Shown: positions 18,237 to 28,330, numbered from the stretch's first letter. The stretch: DNA of 64,000 nucleotides from Rhizobium sp. CFBP 8762 (GCF_014841565.1 NZ_JACYUD010000009.1:62001-126000), one strand, 5' to 3'. Program-made: numbers and translations. Notes: generated from the letters alone by a model not told the origin.

Positions 18237-19715
18237 ATGACCGACACCAAAGCTGCTCTTCGCTTTATTCTGAACGATGCCGATGTGGTGATTGAGGCGC
18301 TGTCGCCGACAGCGACACTGCTCGACTATCTGCGGCTGGAGCGTCGCCTGACGGGCACGAAGGAGGGCTGCGCCGAAGGCGATTGCGGCGCCTGTACGGT
18401 GCTGATCGGCAGGCTTCATAATGGACAGTTGCGCTATGAAACCGTCAATGCCTGCATTCGCTTTGTCGGCTCGCTGCAGGCCACCCATGTGGTGACCGTG
18501 GAGCATCTGAGCCCGCGTGAGGGTACGCTGCACCCGGTCCAACAGGCCATGGTGGACTATCACGGTTCACAATGTGGCTTCTGCACACCGGGCTTCATCA
18601 TGTCGCTCTATGGCCTGTGGCTGTCGAACGAGGCGCCCGGCCGGGCCGAAATCGAGCGGGCCTTGCAAGGCAATCTCTGTCGGTGCACCGGCTATGAGCC
18701 CATCATCCGCGCGGCGGAAGCCATTGCGGCATCGCGGCCCGACGCGCTGTTTGATCCTCTGCTCAGCCTGCGAACCGATATTACCAACCGGCTGACAGCG
18801 CTGGATCAACGTGAGACGATCCGCATCGGCAGGCCGGACCACTGTCTTATGGTGCCGGGCACCGTGGATGATCTTGCAACGATATTGGATGAGCACCCTG
18901 AAGCCACCGTGGTGGCGGGCTCCACCGATGTCGGGCTATGGGTCACCAAACAGATGCGGGCGCTGAACCCGCTGGTGTTTATCAACAATCTCTCCGAATT
19001 GCAGAGGATCTCGCACAGCGAGGACGGCATCACACTCGGCGCTGGCGTGACCTATGCAACTGCCTTCGAAACCCTGAGCCAAGGCTATCCCGCTCTGCGC
19101 AATCTATTGAACCGGCTGGGCGGCGAGCAGGTGCGCAGTATGGGCACGATTGGCGGCAACATCGCCAACGGTTCCCCCATCGGCGATACGCCGCCAGCGC
19201 TGATCGCGCTCGGTGCCAGTATAACCCTGCGCAGTGCACATGGTCGCCGCACGATGCTACTGGAGGACTTCTTCATCGACTACGGCAAACAGGACCGGGC
19301 CAAAAACGAATTTGTCGAAAGCATTTTCGTGCCTGTTCTGGAGCCGGACGCCCGCTTTGCGGTGTACAAGATTTCCAAGCGGCGGGACGAGGATATTTCC
19401 GCCCTGTGCGGCGCGTTCCATCTCGTGCTGCGGGATAATATTGTCACCAGTATCCGCATTGCCTTCGGGGGCATGGCCGCGACACCCAAACGCGCGCCCA
19501 GCGTGGAAGCGGCGTTGATTGGCCAGCGGTGGACGCAAGACACGATCAACGCTGCGCTCAATGCTTTTGCAGAGGATTATCAGCCACTCAGCGACTGGCG
19601 CGCGTCAGCCGAGTACAGGCTTCTCACCGCCCGCAATCTGTTGACGCGGTTTTATCTGGAATCGCTCGGGCATGATGTTCAACTGCGCCGTTTTGCCGAG
19701 GTTGCCCATGGATAA
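18237..19715 (+). CDS. xdhA: Xanthine dehydrogenase small subunit (Fe-S and FAD)
   Basis: The 492-residue subunit transfers electrons from the molybdenum site to NAD. The N-terminal ferredoxin domain holds [11 protein letters not shown] (first [2Fe-2S]) and the helical domain CGFCTPGF plus CRCTGYEPI (second [2Fe-2S]). From about residue 195 there is a CO-dehydrogenase-type FAD domain with [13 protein letters not shown] and [18 protein letters not shown]. The complex oxidises hypoxanthine to xanthine and urate. Its end overlaps xdhB by 8 bp, and the operon continues through xdhC, puuD and guaD. Confidence 0.95.
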   Translation: MTDTKAALRFILNDADVVIEALSPTATLLDYLRLERRLTGTKEGCAEGDCGACTVLIGRLHNGQLRYETVNACIRFVGSLQATHVVTVEHLSPREGTLHPVQQAMVDYHGSQCGFCTPGFIMSLYGLWLSNEAPGRAEIERALQGNLCRCTGYEPIIRAAEAIAASRPDALFDPLLSLRTDITNRLTALDQRETIRIGRPDHCLMVPGTVDDLATILDEHPEATVVAGSTDVGLWVTKQMRALNPLVFINNLSELQRISHSEDGITLGAGVTYATAFETLSQGYPALRNLLNRLGGEQVRSMGTIGGNIANGSPIGDTPPALIALGASITLRSAHGRRTMLLEDFFIDYGKQDRAKNEFVESIFVPVLEPDARFAVYKISKRRDEDISALCGAFHLVLRDNIVTSIRIAFGGMAATPKRAPSVEAALIGQRWTQDTINAALNAFAEDYQPLSDWRASAEYRLLTARNLLTRFYLESLGHDVQLRRFAEVAHG

Positions 19716-22047
19716 ATCAACCTTCGACCAGCGCCGCGTTATCAATGGCCCCATGCACCACTCGGTGCGCCACGATTCCGCGCATAAACATGTCACCGGC
19801 AGCGCCGATTATATCGATGATATGCCGGAGCCGGCAGGCACCCTGCACGGCGCGCTCGGCATGACCGACCGCGCACACGCGGAAATCATCGAGATGGACC
19901 TGTCGGCGGTCCGCGCCGCCCCCGGCGTCGTCTGCGTGCTGACGGCGCGCGACATGCCCTACTCCAACGATATCAGCCCCAGCCATATGGATGATGAGCC
20001 GGTGCTGGCGGATGGCGTGGTCCAATTTCACGGCCAGCCGGCCTTTGCCGTCATCGCTGAGACACGCGATATCGCGCGGCGTGCCGCCCGCCTTGCCCGC
20101 ATCACGTACCGCGACCTGCCCCATATTACAGATGCGCAACAGGCTATTGACGCCGGGGGCACGCTGGTGACGCCGCCGCTGACGCTGAAACGGGGACAGC
20201 CTGACGATGCCTTGGCCGATGCGCCCCGTCGCTTGCGCGGCCAGATGCGTATCGGCGGACAGGACCATTTCTATCTGGAAGGCCATATTGCCATGGCCAT
20301 TCCCGGCGAGGATGACGATGTCACCGTCTGGTCCTCCACGCAGCATCCGAGCGAGGTGCAGCATATGGTCTCCCATGTGCTGGGCGTTGCGTCCAATGCG
20401 GTAACGGTGCAGGTGCGGCGCATGGGCGGCGGCTTTGGCGGCAAGGAAACGCAGAGCAACCAGTTTGCCGCTCTGGCAGCCGTCGCCGCCAAGAAACTCA
20501 ACCGCGCCGTCAAGTTTCGCCCGGACCGGGACGAGGACATGACCGCCACCGGCAAGCGTCATGATTTTCTGGTGGATTATGATGTGGGGTTTGACGACGA
20601 CGGGCGCATTCATGCGGTTATCGCCAATTACGCGGCGCGCTGCGGCTACTCGTCCGATCTTTCCGGCCCGGTGACCGACCGTGCCCTGTTTCATGCCGAT
20701 AACGCCTATTTTTATCCCCATGTGCGGCTTACCTCCCAGCCGCTGAAAACCAATACGGTCTCCAACACCGCGTTTCGCGGCTTTGGCGGACCGCAGGGCA
20801 TGGTGGGTGCGGAGCGGATGATCGAGGAAATCGCCTACGCTCTGGGCCGCGATCCGCTGGACATCCGCAAAGCCAACTTCTACGGAGAGGCCGGTTCCAA
20901 GCGTGACCTCACGCCGTACCACCAGCGCGTCGAAGACAATATTATCGGCAAACTGGTGGCGGAACTGGAGGAAACCTCCGACTATCAGGCCCGTCGCGCG
21001 GCTATTCTCGCTTTCAACGCTTCCAGCTCTGTGATCCGAAAGGGCATAGCGTTGACGCCGGTCAAGTTCGGCATCTCCTTCACCGCCACCTGGTACAATC
21101 AGGCAGGCGCGCTGGTGCATATCTATCAGGATGGCTCGGTGCACCTGAACCATGGCGGCACCGAAATGGGTCAAGGCTTGAACATCAAGATCGCCCAGGT
21201 TCTGGCGGAAGCCTTCCAGATCGATATTGACCGCATCAAGATTACCGCGACCACCACGGGCAAGGTGCCCAATACATCGGCCACCGCCGCTTCGTCCGGG
21301 TCTGACCTGAATGGCATGGCGGCGTGCGACGCCGCACGCCAGATCAAGGAGCGGCTGGTGGCTTTTGCCGTTGAGCGCTGGAGCGTTGCAGCCGACACCG
21401 TGCAGTTCATCGCCCACCATGTGAAGGTGGGGGATGAGCTGATACCCTTTGACGCCTTCATCAAGGCTGCCTATCTGGCGCGGGTGCAACTCTCGGCGGC
21501 TGGCTTCTACAAAACACCCAAAATCCATTGGGACCGCGCCGCCGGTCAGGGCACACCATTCTATTACTTCTCTTACGGTGCCGCGGTTTCGGAAGTGTCT
21601 ATCGATACGCTGACCGGGGAGTATATGGTGGAGCGCACCGATATTCTTCATGATGTTGGCCACTCACTCAACCCGGCCATCGATATTGGTCAGGTGGAAG
21701 GCGCTTTCGTGCAGGGCATGGGGTGGCTGACGACCGAAGAGCTGTGGTGGGATGCCAAGGGACGGCTGCGCACGCACGCCCCCTCCACCTATAAAATTCC
21801 CGTCGCATCCGACCGGCCAAAAATTTTCAATGTGAAGCTGGCGGAGTGGTCGCAAAACAAGGAGCCAACCATCGGCCGTTCCAAGGCTGTGGGCGAGCCG
21901 CCGTTCATGCTGCCAATCTCGGTACTGGAAGCCTTGTCCATGGCTGTTGCCAGCGTCGCCGATTACCGCCACTGCCCGCGCCTGGATACGCCTGCCACGC
22001 CGGAGCGCATTCTCATGGCCGTGGAACGGCTGAGAGCGCACGCATGA
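19708..22047 (+). CDS. xdhB: Xanthine dehydrogenase large subunit (molybdopterin)
   Basis: This 779-residue subunit holds the molybdenum cofactor and the active site. The motifs GGGFGGKETQ, RGFGGPQGM and HGGTEMGQGL bind the cofactor; the catalytic glutamate sits in VGEPPFMLP near the C-terminus. I start it at ATG 19708 ([10 protein letters not shown]), which overlaps xdhA by 8 bp; an ATG 36 bases earlier lacks family similarity. Its stop overlaps xdhC by 4 bp, so translation of the three subunit and maturation genes is coupled. Confidence 0.95.
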   Translation: MDKSTFDQRRVINGPMHHSVRHDSAHKHVTGSADYIDDMPEPAGTLHGALGMTDRAHAEIIEMDLSAVRAAPGVVCVLTARDMPYSNDISPSHMDDEPVLADGVVQFHGQPAFAVIAETRDIARRAARLARITYRDLPHITDAQQAIDAGGTLVTPPLTLKRGQPDDALADAPRRLRGQMRIGGQDHFYLEGHIAMAIPGEDDDVTVWSSTQHPSEVQHMVSHVLGVASNAVTVQVRRMGGGFGGKETQSNQFAALAAVAAKKLNRAVKFRPDRDEDMTATGKRHDFLVDYDVGFDDDGRIHAVIANYAARCGYSSDLSGPVTDRALFHADNAYFYPHVRLTSQPLKTNTVSNTAFRGFGGPQGMVGAERMIEEIAYALGRDPLDIRKANFYGEAGSKRDLTPYHQRVEDNIIGKLVAELEETSDYQARRAAILAFNASSSVIRKGIALTPVKFGISFTATWYNQAGALVHIYQDGSVHLNHGGTEMGQGLNIKIAQVLAEAFQIDIDRIKITATTTGKVPNTSATAASSGSDLNGMAACDAARQIKERLVAFAVERWSVAADTVQFIAHHVKVGDELIPFDAFIKAAYLARVQLSAAGFYKTPKIHWDRAAGQGTPFYYFSYGAAVSEVSIDTLTGEYMVERTDILHDVGHSLNPAIDIGQVEGAFVQGMGWLTTEELWWDAKGRLRTHAPSTYKIPVASDRPKIFNVKLAEWSQNKEPTIGRSKAVGEPPFMLPISVLEALSMAVASVADYRHCPRLDTPATPERILMAVERLRAHA

Positions 22048-22862
22048 CGGCATCGCTGCGCCGCCTGAAAGCATTTCTGTCTCGTGAACAGGACCTAATC
22101 ATTGTCACCGTTGAAACCGCGCGCGGCTCCACCCCGCGAGAGGAAGGCGCGGTGATGCTTGTCAGCCCCACGCAGAGTTGTGGCACGATTGGCGGCGGCC
22201 ATATGGAGTTTTTGGCGGTGGAAAATGCCCGTAACCTGCTGGCCGGCACCGGGGGTGACAGCCGGTTGGATATTCCGCTTGGGCCAGAGATCGGCCAATG
22301 CTGCGGCGGGCGGGTGGTGCTGTCCTTTACCCATGCGACACCTGCGGCCCGCGCAGAGCTTCTGGACCGATTGGCACGGCGGGAAGCCGATGCGCCGCAG
22401 ATCTGGCTGTTTGGTGGCGGTCACGTCTCCCATGCGCTGTGTGATGCGTTGAAACTCCTGCCGGTGCAGGTCACCGTGGTGGAGAGCCGCGCGAGCGCAC
22501 TTGATGGCCTTGGCCCTGACACCACCACGCAGGTGGTTGCCATGCCGGAAGCGCAGGTACGCGACATTCCATCCGGCTCCGCCATCGTCATTCTTACGCA
22601 TGATCACGCACAGGACTTCCTGATTGCTGCGGAAGCGTTGACTCGCGACGATCTGGCCTTTGTCGGCATGATCGGATCACGCACCAAGCGAGCGACGTTT
22701 TCCAACTGGTTCGTGCGCGAGGGCGGCAATTCCGACCATCTTGCCCGCCTCACCCTGCCCGTAGGCGGCACCGCTGTGCACGACAAGCGCCCGGAAGTGA
22801 TTGCCGCGCTGACCGCCGCCGAATTGATAACAGTGCTTTTGAAGGACGTGCCGCATGTATGA
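22044..22862 (+). CDS. xdhC: Xanthine dehydrogenase accessory protein XdhC
   Basis: XdhC binds the molybdenum cofactor, helps add its terminal sulfur and delivers it to XdhB. The protein is 272 residues, with an N-terminal XdhC/CoxI domain (ARGSTPREEGAVMLV) and a C-terminal Rossmann-like domain (IWLFGGGHVSHAL, then FVGMIGSRTKRATF). The ATG at 22044 lies in the ATGA overlap with xdhB. It overlaps puuD by 8 bp at its other end. Confidence 0.93.
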   Translation: MTASLRRLKAFLSREQDLIIVTVETARGSTPREEGAVMLVSPTQSCGTIGGGHMEFLAVENARNLLAGTGGDSRLDIPLGPEIGQCCGGRVVLSFTHATPAARAELLDRLARREADAPQIWLFGGGHVSHALCDALKLLPVQVTVVESRASALDGLGPDTTTQVVAMPEAQVRDIPSGSAIVILTHDHAQDFLIAAEALTRDDLAFVGMIGSRTKRATFSNWFVREGGNSDHLARLTLPVGGTAVHDKRPEVIAALTAAELITVLLKDVPHV

Positions 22863-24090
22863 ATTTGCCATTGCATGGGAATGGTTGGCCTTTGCTGCCC
22901 GCTGGCTGCATGTGATCACCGCCATTGCATGGATCGGTTCGTCCTTCTACTTCATCGCGCTGGATCTGGGTCTGGTGAAGCGCGAGCATCTGCCGCCCGG
23001 TGCCAGTGGCGAGGAATGGCAGGTTCATGGCGGAGGCTTCTACCACATTCAAAAATACATGGTGGCACCGGCGACCATGCCGGAGCATCTGACGTGGTTC
23101 AAATGGGAATCGTACGCCACATGGCTCTCGGGCTTTGCCATGCTTGCCATCGTGTATTACGCCGGGGCTGATCTTTTCCTCATTGACCGGCATGTGCTGG
23201 ATGTTTCGCAATGGCAGGCGATTGCCATCTCCATCGCGTCCCTTGCCGCTGGCTGGCTAATCTACGATACGCTGTGCAAATCCCCCATCGGCAGACACGA
23301 TACAGCGCTCATGCTGGTGCTCTATTGCGTGCTCGTAGCTATGGCCTGGGGCTATACGCACCTGTTTACCGGTCGGGCCGCCTTCATTCATCTTGGTGCA
23401 TTTACCGCCACTATCATGTCGGCCAATGTGTTTCTCATCATCATTCCCAACCAGAAAATTGTGGTGGCGGACCTGATTGCGGGCAAAACTCCCAACCCCG
23501 CTTTGGGCAAGCAGGCCAAGCAGCGCTCGTTGCACAACAACTATCTGACATTGCCCGTCATCTTCCTGATGCTGTCCAACCACTATCCGCTCGCCTTCGG
23601 CACGCAGTATAACTGGCTGATTGCAGCGCTCGTGTTCCTCATGGGTGTTACCATTCGCCACTGGTTCAACACGACGCACGCCCGCAAAGGCCGCCCGACA
23701 TGGACATGGCCTGCAACCATCATCCTCTTCATGCTGATCATCTGGCTATCGACCGTGCCAAAAATCCTGTCCGGCGAACAGGCCAGAGTCGCGCCGGTTT
23801 TCCAGAAATTTGCGCAAAATGCACACTTTGAAGCCGCACGGGATACGGTCATGTCACGCTGCTCTATGTGCCACGCGGCGGAGCCCGCATGGGAGGGTAT
23901 TCGCGCCGCACCGAAAAACGTTGTGCTGGAAACCGACGAGGGCATTGCCGCCCATGCACGAGAGATTTACATACAGGCCGGTCGCAGCCATGCGATGCCG
24001 CCCGGCAATGTGACGGAGATCACGCCGGAGGAACGAAAACTTCTGACAGCCTGGTATGAAAGTGCCGTGGCGGAAAACGAGACACGATGA
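22855..24090 (+). CDS. puuD: Membrane urate hydroxylase PuuD with cytochrome c domain
   Basis: PuuD oxidises urate to 5-hydroxyisourate and passes electrons to the respiratory chain rather than to oxygen. The 411-residue protein begins with a multi-helix membrane region of the DUF989 type (about residues 10-295) and ends with a periplasmic cytochrome c domain holding one haem motif, CSMCH, near residue 337. The haem methionine is likely in SHAMPPGN. It sits between xdhC and guaD with 8-bp and 4-bp overlaps. No soluble urate oxidase is encoded in the window, so PuuD should be the route used. Confidence 0.94.
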   Translation: MYEFAIAWEWLAFAARWLHVITAIAWIGSSFYFIALDLGLVKREHLPPGASGEEWQVHGGGFYHIQKYMVAPATMPEHLTWFKWESYATWLSGFAMLAIVYYAGADLFLIDRHVLDVSQWQAIAISIASLAAGWLIYDTLCKSPIGRHDTALMLVLYCVLVAMAWGYTHLFTGRAAFIHLGAFTATIMSANVFLIIIPNQKIVVADLIAGKTPNPALGKQAKQRSLHNNYLTLPVIFLMLSNHYPLAFGTQYNWLIAALVFLMGVTIRHWFNTTHARKGRPTWTWPATIILFMLIIWLSTVPKILSGEQARVAPVFQKFAQNAHFEAARDTVMSRCSMCHAAEPAWEGIRAAPKNVVLETDEGIAAHAREIYIQAGRSHAMPPGNVTEITPEERKLLTAWYESAVAENETR

Positions 24091-25412
24091 CCACCACCCT
24101 GCTGCGCGGACGCCTTCTGACCTTCAACCATGCCCCGCACAGCATGACCGATAGCACGAGCTACCGTTACGAGAGCGACGGCGGACTGCTGATGGGAGAC
24201 GGCAAGATCATCGCGACAGGCGATTTTGAGACCGTCAAGGCGCAGGCACCCGTTGGCACCATCGAAATCGACCATCGCCCGCACCTGATCCTGCCCGGCT
24301 TCATCGACACCCACATTCATTTTCCGCAGATGCAGGTGGTTGGCTCCTACGCAGCCAATCTGCTGGAATGGCTGCATGATTACACCTTTCTGGAGGAGCA
24401 GCGCTTTGCCGATGCTGACCATGCCACCCGTTTTGCCGGTCATTTCTTTGACGAACTGACCCGCCATGGCACAACGACAGCCAGCGCCTATTGCTCGGTC
24501 CATAAGACCTCTGCGGATGCGTTCTTTGCCGAAAGCCTCAAGCGCAATATGCGCATGGTGGCAGGCAAGGTGATGATGGATCGCAATGCGCCCGAGGCGC
24601 TGCGCGACACGCCGCAGGATGGCTACGACGATACAAAACAAGTGATTGCCGACTGGCATGGCAAGGGCCGCAATCATGTGGCCATCACGCCCCGCTTTGC
24701 CATCACCTCCTCACCGGAGCAGTTGGAGATGGCGCAGACCTTGGCGCGCGAGCATCCCGATCTGCATATCCAGACCCATTTGTCCGAGAATCACGACGAA
24801 ATCCGCACGACGTTGGCACTGTACCCGCACGCCAAAGACTATACCGATATCTACGCCCATTACGGTCTGCTTGGGCCCAAGAGCCTGTTTGGTCACTGCA
24901 TTCACCTGAGCGACCGCGAGGCGGACGCGTTGAGTGAAAGCGGTTCGGTTGCGGTTTTCTGCCCGACATCAAACCTGTTTCTCGGCAGCGGCCTGTTCGC
25001 GCTCAAACATCTGGAGCGCCGCCAAAAACCCGTGCGTGTGTCCGTTGCCACCGATATTGGCGGCGGCACAAGCTATTCCATGCTGCGCACGCTGGATGAG
25101 GCCTATAAGGTTCTGCAATTGCAGGGCGAACGCTTGAACCCCTTCGACAGTTTTTACCATATGACACTCGGCAACGCGCGCGCGCTAAGCCTTGAAAACC
25201 ATATTGGCACTCTCGACGTGGGCACCGACGCCGACCTCGTCGTGCTCAACATGGCGGCCACTCCGGCCATGGCGCTGAAAGCGGAAGTCGTGCAGACGCT
25301 GGCCGAAGAACTTTTCCTGTTGCAGACGATGGGTGATGATCGGGCGGTGGCGCAGACCTATGTGGCGGGCAATGCGGTGAAGGTCAGTAGTGAAACCGGC
25401 ACTGCAAAATAA
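24087..25412 (+). CDS. guaD: Guanine deaminase
   Basis: This 441-residue amidohydrolase converts guanine to xanthine. Metal and substrate motifs PGFIDTHIHFPQMQ, QTHLSENHDEI, GHCIHLSD and SVATDIGGGTSYSML are all present. It is the last gene of the rightward xdhABC-puuD-guaD operon, and its start overlaps puuD. Its final nine codons overlap the 3' end of the convergent toxin gene by 29 bp, so the C-terminus may have been reshaped when the toxin-antitoxin pair arrived. Confidence 0.93.
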   Translation: MTTTLLRGRLLTFNHAPHSMTDSTSYRYESDGGLLMGDGKIIATGDFETVKAQAPVGTIEIDHRPHLILPGFIDTHIHFPQMQVVGSYAANLLEWLHDYTFLEEQRFADADHATRFAGHFFDELTRHGTTTASAYCSVHKTSADAFFAESLKRNMRMVAGKVMMDRNAPEALRDTPQDGYDDTKQVIADWHGKGRNHVAITPRFAITSSPEQLEMAQTLAREHPDLHIQTHLSENHDEIRTTLALYPHAKDYTDIYAHYGLLGPKSLFGHCIHLSDREADALSESGSVAVFCPTSNLFLGSGLFALKHLERRQKPVRVSVATDIGGGTSYSMLRTLDEAYKVLQLQGERLNPFDSFYHMTLGNARALSLENHIGTLDVGTDADLVVLNMAATPAMALKAEVVQTLAEELFLLQTMGDDRAVAQTYVAGNAVKVSSETGTAK

Positions 25413-25650
25413 CCAGAGTTTGGTCCCCTTGGGCTGTCTTGACCAGATAAGTGAGACGATGCTCCTGTGTTATCCGCCGCGACCATTGTCCTTTGAGGTT
25501 GCCTCTTAAAGGCTCCGGCTTACCGATACCATCGAAAGGGTGCCGCATCGTATCCTTAATAAGGTCGTTGATTCTAAACAGCATTTTTTTGTCATTCTGC
25601 TGCCAGTACAAATAATCGGCCCAAGCGGTAGGGTGCCAGACGATCAACAT
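25384..25650 (-). CDS. yoeB: Toxin of YoeB family (mRNA interferase)
   Basis: The 88-residue protein is a RelE/YoeB ribosome-dependent endonuclease. The characteristic GKPEPLRGNLKGQWSRRI, the following EHRLTYLV and the C-terminal CRFHY, which carries the catalytic His-Tyr end, are intact, so it should be active. It is translated from an ATG that overlaps the antitoxin stop codon by one base. The gene is inserted between the two purine operons and overlaps the 3' end of guaD. Confidence 0.92.
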   Translation of the reverse strand: MLIVWHPTAWADYLYWQQNDKKMLFRINDLIKDTMRHPFDGIGKPEPLRGNLKGQWSRRITQEHRLTYLVKTAQGDQTLVILQCRFHY

Positions 25651-25904
25651 TATTCTTCAATCAGATCATGCACTTCAAAATTGCCAGCTTTAACTTCAGC
25701 AATAGCATTCAAAAGACGAGCGGCATTGACCGGAGATGACAAAAGATGGATTGTCTCCATCATACCTTCATATTCTGACTTATCCATCACAATAGCGGAT
25801 GGCTTATCACGACGCACGATTTCGACGGCCACATGATCACGCGATACCTGATCGAGCAAACCGGACAGCTCGTTTCTTGCCTGAGAAAACATAATCGTCT
25901 GCAT
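25650..25904 (-). CDS. yefM: Antitoxin of YefM/Phd family
   Basis: The 84-residue protein neutralises YoeB and should repress its own operon. The N-terminal Phd/YefM DNA-binding fold is seen in ARNELSGLLDQVSRDH and the EIVRRDKPSAIVM strand. The acidic C-terminus (HDLIEE) would contact the toxin. The operator upstream carries two TGTACA palindromes, the core recognised by E. coli YefM. Confidence 0.9.
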   Translation of the reverse strand: MQTIMFSQARNELSGLLDQVSRDHVAVEIVRRDKPSAIVMDKSEYEGMMETIHLLSSPVNAARLLNAIAEVKAGNFEVHDLIEE

Positions 25905-25919
25905 CGCACACCTCTCTAC

Positions 25920-25939
25920 TTGTACAATTTATTGTACAA
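25920..25939. promoter_or_regulatory. yefM-yoeB operator with two TGTACA palindromes
   Basis: TTGTACAA occurs twice (25920-25927 and 25932-25939), 12 bp centre to centre, 16 bp before the antitoxin start. E. coli YefM-YoeB binds paired palindromes with the core TGTACA, so this is a strong candidate operator by family knowledge. Confidence 0.8.
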
Positions 25940-25955
25940 CATTAGTATGCGTTGA

Positions 25956-26312
25956 TCAACTCCCCCGATACGTGGAGTATCCATAAGGGGAGAGCAGCAG
26001 CGGCACGTGGTAATGCGCCGCTTCGTCCGCGATGCCAAACCGCAGCGGAATGACATCCAGAAATGCAGGCTCGGGCAAATAAGACCCGGTTTTGCGCAGG
26101 TAATCGCCGGCGTAAAAAACCAACTCATACTGTCCGATCCGAAACTCGTCATCCTGCAACAACGGATAATCGACACGACCGTCGGCATTGGTCCGAACCG
26201 ATTTCAGCAACTCACGTCTTTCGCTGGTCAGTCGAGACAGGTCGATGCGCAGGTTCACCGCCGGTCGTCCCGTCGCCGTATCCAGCACATGGGTTGTCAG
26301 TTTTCCGCTCAA
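25956..26312 (-). CDS. uraH: 5-hydroxyisourate hydrolase
   Basis: UraH hydrolyses 5-hydroxyisourate, the PuuD product, to OHCU. The 118-residue transthyretin-like protein starts [14 protein letters not shown] and ends in the family's diagnostic YRGS. It is the last gene of the leftward puuE-uraD-alc-allA-uraH operon and overlaps allA by 4 bp. The toxin-antitoxin pair follows within 50 bp on the same strand. Confidence 0.94.
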   Translation of the reverse strand: MSGKLTTHVLDTATGRPAVNLRIDLSRLTSERRELLKSVRTNADGRVDYPLLQDDEFRIGQYELVFYAGDYLRKTGSYLPEPAFLDVIPLRFGIADEAAHYHVPLLLSPYGYSTYRGS

Positions 26313-26806
26313 TGCCTCGGCTCCTCGATTACATAAGCTTGCTCGTAGAAAAACTCTTCGAGATTTTGGCCGGGGCCATCACGGTCCATTACAAGAAAAT
26401 CGCTCACCTCATCCAGCGTCATCAGTGGATGGTGCCAGACATTACGGGCGTAGTTGATGCCTTGCGAACCACATGCCAGAAACACCTGCGGCTCTGCCGG
26501 TCGGCCATCATCGTCAGCAGCCACCACCACCAGCCATGGGCGATTGCTCAAGGGGTGAAAACTCTGACTGCCGAGCGGATGGCGCTCCATCATCGTCACG
26601 TCATAAGGAAAGGTTCGCGGCTGCCCGCGAAACAGGTTGAGGATGACATTAGCACCCTCGCCCACCACATCCGCCGTCGCCAGTCCATGGAACCGCGTTG
26701 TCGTGCCGCCATTGATCATGCGCACCGTCGCCGGGTCGGCCTCTACCACCGTGCCGAACGGGGCGAACGCTTTAGCCGTCAACGGACGGATGCCGAGCTT
26801 GATCAT
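26309..26806 (-). CDS. allA: Ureidoglycolate lyase
   Basis: This 165-residue cupin-like enzyme splits ureidoglycolate into glyoxylate and urea, the last ring-derived step. Family marks are [12 protein letters not shown] near the start, [15 protein letters not shown] in the barrel and [11 protein letters not shown] towards the C-terminus. It overlaps both neighbours by 4 bp. The urea released would need a urease encoded elsewhere. Confidence 0.92.
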   Translation of the reverse strand: MIKLGIRPLTAKAFAPFGTVVEADPATVRMINGGTTTRFHGLATADVVGEGANVILNLFRGQPRTFPYDVTMMERHPLGSQSFHPLSNRPWLVVVAADDDGRPAEPQVFLACGSQGINYARNVWHHPLMTLDEVSDFLVMDRDGPGQNLEEFFYEQAYVIEEPRH

Positions 26807-27834
26807 GCCTTATGCCCGAACAGGCGCAACCGGCTGACACCACCATCAGGATGCATGGCGAAGCGCACATGCGTGACGGGCCCGTCCAACTGGAGCGTCT
26901 CGCCGGAGAACTCGTGGATGTGATCCATTTGCAGCTTCTGACGCGCCAGAATCGGCGTCCATTGCACCGATGCCGCCAGTTCGGCGTCTGCGAAACTGTC
27001 CGAATGGTCGGGTAGATACGCACCGAACAGCGCGCAACTATCGGGATAATTGCCTTTGAAATGGGCGGTATCCACCACAACGCGGGAAATAATGCCGGGT
27101 GCCCCGAGTTTGATGATGGCCCAATCATGCCCAGGGCCGCGACGGCGCGCGGTCTCCCAGCCATCGCCCATATTGATCCCCCGGCCCGGTCCCAGCATCT
27201 GGTCTGGATGGCCATAATGCGCATCCGACCAGGCGAGCGATTTTGCGCCGTTGTAAATATAGGCAAGATCAACCTCTTCGGTTGGTCCGACCTTGTCCCA
27301 ATCAAAAAACGCAGCGCCGAAAACGCGCAAGCGCGCCACGCCGCCATCCGGGAAGATATGCAGCCGAATATGGGTCCAGATGCCCTCGCCCGACGCGGCA
27401 AAGTAATGATGCGCCGAAGGCCCCAGCGGTGATTTTGCCAGCACCTCCACCCATTGCGTGTCATCCAGCGGCTCCCAGTCCGCAATGAAGGCAGCCTCTA
27501 TGCGGCAATGGGGCGGGTAGTTGCCCGTAAAAAAGCTGGTATCGACATCAAAGCCGAAAATACGGCCGGGCATGGCAAGCCGTATAACCGCGACGTCATG
27601 GCCTTCCACGCGCTTGCGGCGGCTTTCCCAGCCGTCCATCCACTTGCCGTTGTCATCGTAAACATCCGGCAAAAACCGTGCGGGCGCATCCTCCAGCATC
27701 CGCTCCAGCGGCGCGAAGAACTCATCGGTGGCTGACAGGCCCCGTGCACCCAGCCGCGCCGATGCAAGGTTAACGGTTCCTTTGGTAAAGTCCGGCAGTG
27801 CACCGGCATCAAGCGTCGTGTCAGTGGCTGTCAT
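26803..27834 (-). CDS. alc: Allantoicase
   Basis: Allantoicase hydrolyses allantoate to ureidoglycolate and urea. The 343-residue protein shows the two repeated jelly-roll halves of the family, each with a G(K/D).WETARRRGPGHDW- or GWESRRKRVEGHDV-type stretch. The start is set at ATG 27834; an upstream in-frame codon at 27876 would extend further into uraD. As placed, it overlaps uraD by 14 bp. Confidence 0.93.
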   Translation of the reverse strand: MTATDTTLDAGALPDFTKGTVNLASARLGARGLSATDEFFAPLERMLEDAPARFLPDVYDDNGKWMDGWESRRKRVEGHDVAVIRLAMPGRIFGFDVDTSFFTGNYPPHCRIEAAFIADWEPLDDTQWVEVLAKSPLGPSAHHYFAASGEGIWTHIRLHIFPDGGVARLRVFGAAFFDWDKVGPTEEVDLAYIYNGAKSLAWSDAHYGHPDQMLGPGRGINMGDGWETARRRGPGHDWAIIKLGAPGIISRVVVDTAHFKGNYPDSCALFGAYLPDHSDSFADAELAASVQWTPILARQKLQMDHIHEFSGETLQLDGPVTHVRFAMHPDGGVSRLRLFGHKA

Positions 27835-28330
27835 AGGTTTCTCCCGGCAGCAGTGAATCGAGGCGCAAACGCGCAATTTTCTCTACCTCGGCACAGGCCG
27901 TGGCAAACTCCTGTTCCGGCGTGCTGCCGATGCGGCTTTCAAACGCCGAAATGATATCGTTCTTGTCCAGACCGCGCACGGCGATAATGAAGGGAAACCC
28001 GAAACGCTGGATATAGAGCGCATTCAACGCCAGAAACCGCGTGTGTTCCGCAACACTCAAGCGATCCAGTCCGGCGGAGGCCTGTTCGGCTTTCGAACTG
28101 GCCGTCAGTTCTCCTGCAATGGCCAGTCGTCCGGCAAGATCGGGGTGAGCGCGCAACACCTGAAGCTTCTCGGCATAATCGGCCGCCCGGAACGCTTCCA
28201 CCATGGCGGCATGGAGGGACTGCACTGTGAGTGGTTTTGCAAGCCCCGCGTCCAGCGCCCGTTCTGCTACCCATGGCGAATGCTCGAACACACCGCCGAA
28301 GCGGTCTACAAAAGCTGTCCTGTCAATCAT
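27821..28330 (-). CDS. uraD: OHCU decarboxylase
   Basis: UraD decarboxylates 2-oxo-4-hydroxy-4-carboxy-5-ureidoimidazoline to S-allantoin. The 169-residue helical protein has FEHSPWVAERA, the conserved LRAHPDLAGRLA holding the catalytic histidine, and KNDIISAFESRI near the end. It shares one base with the puuE stop and overlaps alc. Confidence 0.94.
   Translation of the reverse strand: MIDRTAFVDRFGGVFEHSPWVAERALDAGLAKPLTVQSLHAAMVEAFRAADYAEKLQVLRAHPDLAGRLAIAGELTASSKAEQASAGLDRLSVAEHTRFLALNALYIQRFGFPFIIAVRGLDKNDIISAFESRIGSTPEQEFATACAEVEKIARLRLDSLLPGETYDSH

Noticed and set aside
19717-21663. A 648-codon open frame antisense to xdhB
   Set aside because: The plus-strand frame encodes an unmistakable xanthine dehydrogenase; the antisense frame is an effect of high GC and has no recognisable domain.
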